Below are positions 14,484-15,947 of a DNA stretch of 15,947 nucleotides, piece by piece. Made by a program: the position numbers and the translations under genes. The notes below the pieces were generated by a model. It searched no databases. It worked only from the letters and a program-made list of their open reading frames with translations, and had not been told where the DNA came from. How positions within the stretch are numbered: position 1 is the stretch's first letter; each line of letters begins with the position of its first letter. Origin of the DNA: Holophagae bacterium (lineage in GTDB: Bacteria > Acidobacteriota > Thermoanaerobaculia > Thermoanaerobaculales > Sulfomarinibacteraceae); NCBI GenBank assembly GCA_030637505.1, contig DAOWGJ010000286.1:1-15947 (forward strand), given 5' to 3'.

Positions 14484-15769
14484 CTGCGTGTCACCTCCAC
14501 GATTCGTGGTCCGCTCACCGCGACGGTGTCGGCCGCTACACCTGGAATCCACAACAGTTTATCACCGTCAAAGAGGATGGGCCAAATGCGACGGAGGTGG
14601 CGCGGCAGGAATGCGCGGAGGACGGCTGATGGGCGCCGTCCATCTTCGAAACGGTCCTCGGGCTGGAGACACCTGACGGTGAGGGGACCGTGACCCGAAA
14701 TCGGGAAGGTCCACCGGTTTGGCGTGTCGTCGGATGTTGTTTCCCGAAGGGTGATATACCAACCGGGAACGGGAAGATCGACCTCACCGGCTCCGAGGTT
14801 GAGTGAATAGGCCGAAATAGCCCGTCCTGGTTCAAGCCAGAGTCGTCCGCCTGTTCGCCTCAGGGTCCAACGGGCGGCCAGGTTCAGCGCCGGGATCGAG
14901 CCTGAAAGAACTCCGGAAAGCATCTCCCCTTGCCGGTGGGTTACTCCTGAAAGCCCCACTCGGGCGATCTGGGCGTGGAGCCATCGGACCTGCAGAGCCC
15001 GGGGCATTCGGGCGACCGCCTCGACAGGGACGCCGCCGTCCGGGTGCCACGGGTCAATCCAAAGATCTCGGTCCTCAAGATCCTGGGCCATGCAGCCCTC
15101 ACTGTCTGCCAAAGCGTGCGCCAGCCGTACCAGGTGGGTCCGGATGGACGGCGAGATGCCCTCGAGAAAGGGCAAGACCTCGTGACGAATCCGATTTCGA
15201 AGGTGTTCAGGGCTTTTGTTTGATGAGTCCTCGCGCCATGAGAGGTTCGCTCCGCGGAGCCATTCCCGAATCTCCGAAGCGGAAAAGGGGAGCAGTGGTC
15301 GGATGATGCATCGGTCACGTGTGTGAATGCCCGCCATCGCGCGGGGTCCGGCGCCCCGAAGGAGCTGAAGAAGTACGCCCTCCGAAACGTCATCGCGATG
15401 ATGGGCGGTGGCGATGGCGGTGGCGCCAACATCGGCAGCGGTGCGTTCCAAAGCGGCGTAACGCTGTGCCCTCCATGTGGCCTCTCGCCCCCGGTTTGAG
15501 GGCAGGTCGTGGTTCAGAGGGATTTGGGTGTAGGTGATGCCCAGTCTTCGGCAGAGTGCCCGGCAAAATTGTGCATCTTGATCGGCTTCGATCCCCCGAG
15601 CGCCGTGATGTACGTGGGCGGCATGGAGAGTCAGCCCGAGGTTCGCTTGATTGAAAAGATGGAGCAGGGCCGTCGAGTCCGCGCCGCCGGACAGGGCGAC
15701 CAGAATTTCCGACCCTTCCAGGTCAGGAAAGGTGCTGCGAAAATGATGAACGAATGCCTCGAGGTTCAT
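14480..15769 (-). CDS. tilS: tRNA(Ile)-lysidine synthase
   Basis: A 429-residue ATP-dependent enzyme that converts the anticodon C34 of tRNA-Ile(CAT) to lysidine, so that it reads AUA and is charged with isoleucine. The N-type ATP-pyrophosphatase PP-loop is VALSGGADSTALL (24-36), with S27-G-G-A-D-S32. HVHHGARG and the AHHRDDVSEGVLLQLLRGAG segment follow. RPLLPFSASEIREWL and WREDSSNKSPEHLRNRIRHE are the typical second half of the catalytic domain. The C-terminal substrate-binding domain runs to the end. Length is close to E. coli TilS (432). The start at 15769 lies 41 bases after the tRNA gene and has only a weak Shine-Dalgarno. The stop overlaps the next gene in an ATGA. It appears to be co-transcribed with the tRNA. 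Confidence 0.95.
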   Translation of the reverse strand: MNLEAFVHHFRSTFPDLEGSEILVALSGGADSTALLHLFNQANLGLTLHAAHVHHGARGIEADQDAQFCRALCRRLGITYTQIPLNHDLPSNRGREATWRAQRYAALERTAADVGATAIATAHHRDDVSEGVLLQLLRGAGPRAMAGIHTRDRCIIRPLLPFSASEIREWLRGANLSWREDSSNKSPEHLRNRIRHEVLPFLEGISPSIRTHLVRLAHALADSEGCMAQDLEDRDLWIDPWHPDGGVPVEAVARMPRALQVRWLHAQIARVGLSGVTHRQGEMLSGVLSGSIPALNLAARWTLRRTGGRLWLEPGRAISAYSLNLGAGEVDLPVPGWYITLRETTSDDTPNRWTFPISGHGPLTVRCLQPEDRFEDGRRPSAVLRAFLPRHLRRIWPILFDGDKLLWIPGVAADTVAVSGPRIVEVTRR

Positions 15770-15810
15770 GGGAGAACTCTAACCCGGCGGGGTCGAAACC
15801 AAAGGGAAAA

Positions 15811-15885
15811 TGGTGGCGGTGGGTAGACTTGAACTACCGACACAGGGCTTATGAGACCCCTGCTCTACCCCTGAGCTACACCGCC
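15811..15885 (-). tRNA. tRNA with CAT anticodon, probably elongator Met
   Basis: A complete cloverleaf can be drawn on the minus strand. The acceptor stem GGCGGTG/CACCGCC is a perfect 7 bp, discriminator A, with CCA encoded at the 3' end (15811-15813). The D arm is GCTC-AGGGGTA-GAGC. The anticodon stem GGGGT/GCCCT has G-T pairs at both ends; the loop is CTCATAA with anticodon CAT at 15853-15851. The variable loop is GTGTC and the T arm is GGTAG-TTCAAGT-CTACC. It is not the initiator, because pair 1-72 is G-C and the stem lacks three G-C pairs at its base. The first 13 bases match Bacillus elongator tRNA-Met as I remember it. A tRNA-Ile2 (C34 modified by TilS) is not excluded, since tilS lies next door. 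Confidence 0.93.
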
Positions 15886-15896
15886 AAGGGGCGGCA

Positions 15897-15925
15897 AATA
15901 TATTTCCGGAAGCCTCAGGTGTCAA
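15897..15925 (-). promoter_or_regulatory. Near-consensus sigma-70 promoter of the tRNA-tilS unit
   Basis: On the minus strand a perfect TTGACA (15925-15920) is followed by exactly 17 bases and then TATATT (15902-15897), five of six matches to the -10 consensus. Transcription would begin a few bases upstream of the tRNA 5' end at 15885. The bases between the -10 and the start are almost all G or C (GCCGCCCC), the discriminator type linked to stringent control of stable-RNA promoters. No other promoter of this quality is visible in the downstream genes, so it probably serves the whole unit. Confidence 0.75.
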
Positions 15926-15928
15926 CCA

Positions 15929-15947
15929 GAAAGCTCTCGGCTGTCAG
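15929..15947 (-). repeat. Partial copy of the short repeat, cut by the window edge
   Basis: The reverse complement of this stretch matches positions 8142-8160 at 16 of 19 bases, in opposite orientation. It lies just upstream of the tRNA promoter and runs off the window, so its full length is unknown. Confidence 0.45.

Noticed and set aside
15811..15885. Initiator tRNA-fMet
   Set aside because: The initiator has an unpaired base at 1-72 and three G-C pairs next to the anticodon loop; this tRNA has a G-C pair at 1-72 and a T-G pair at 31-39.
1..15947. CRISPR array, insertion sequence, prophage or toxin-antitoxin pair
   Set aside because: No regularly spaced direct repeats of 24-40 bases, no transposase, integrase or phage protein, and no small gene pair was found on either strand.

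Overview
The window comes from a GC-rich bacterium. Sampled 60-base lines in the housekeeping half are about two-thirds G+C (for example 40 of 60 at 11701-11760). No sequence search was possible, so the lineage is inferred. A Wzx-type flippase and a GDP-fucose synthase point to a Gram-negative-style surface polysaccharide. A run of tilS, hpt, ftsH, folP, cdaA, cdaR and glmM combines the tilS-hpt-ftsH order known from Bacillus with the folP/cdaA/cdaR/glmM order known from several c-di-AMP-making phyla. Acidobacteriota or a Desulfobacterota-like group would fit, but this is a guess.

Layout. Positions 1-230 hold no gene, only a small hairpin-bearing stretch. Positions 231-4260 (minus strand) are the end of a surface-polysaccharide locus. 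In transcription order these are GDP-L-fucose synthase, a GT-A type glycosyltransferase whose Shine-Dalgarno overlaps the fucose synthase stop codon, and a polysaccharide flippase. Much of this stretch is AT-richer than the rest. Divergent from it, on the plus strand, lies a polytopic membrane protein resembling AftB-like GT-C glycosyltransferases (about 4421-6004). It converges on an Mrp/NBP35-type P-loop ATPase (6062-7132, minus). A 193-base divergent spacer with a six-unit hexamer repeat separates mrp from a plus-strand alpha/beta hydrolase (7326-8123).

Positions 8162-15885 (minus strand) look like one long housekeeping transcription unit. A near-consensus sigma-70 promoter (TTGACA, 17 bases, TATATT) fires into a CAT-anticodon tRNA, followed by tilS, an hpt-like gene, ftsH, folP, cdaA, cdaR and glmM. 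Four junctions are 4-base ATGA or GTGA overlaps, one gap is 14 bases, and the only sizeable internal gap (167 bases) precedes ftsH. The unit joins tRNA maturation, purine salvage (or a derivative of it), membrane proteolysis, folate synthesis, c-di-AMP signalling and the entry step to UDP-GlcNAc. CdaA makes c-di-AMP, CdaR is its membrane partner, and GlmM (GlcN-6-P to GlcN-1-P) is known in Firmicutes to bind and restrain CdaA.

Most notable oddities: the hpt-like protein lacks the catalytic aspartate and the preceding acidic residue of the PRPP loop (VLKDVVHSG in place of the usual VEDIIDTG); FolP has Leu in place of the Arg of the GxSRKS loop; a tRNA with a CAT anticodon is transcribed directly into tilS; and two related short repeats lie at the two ends of the long unit. 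I saw no clear new defence, mobile or CRISPR system.
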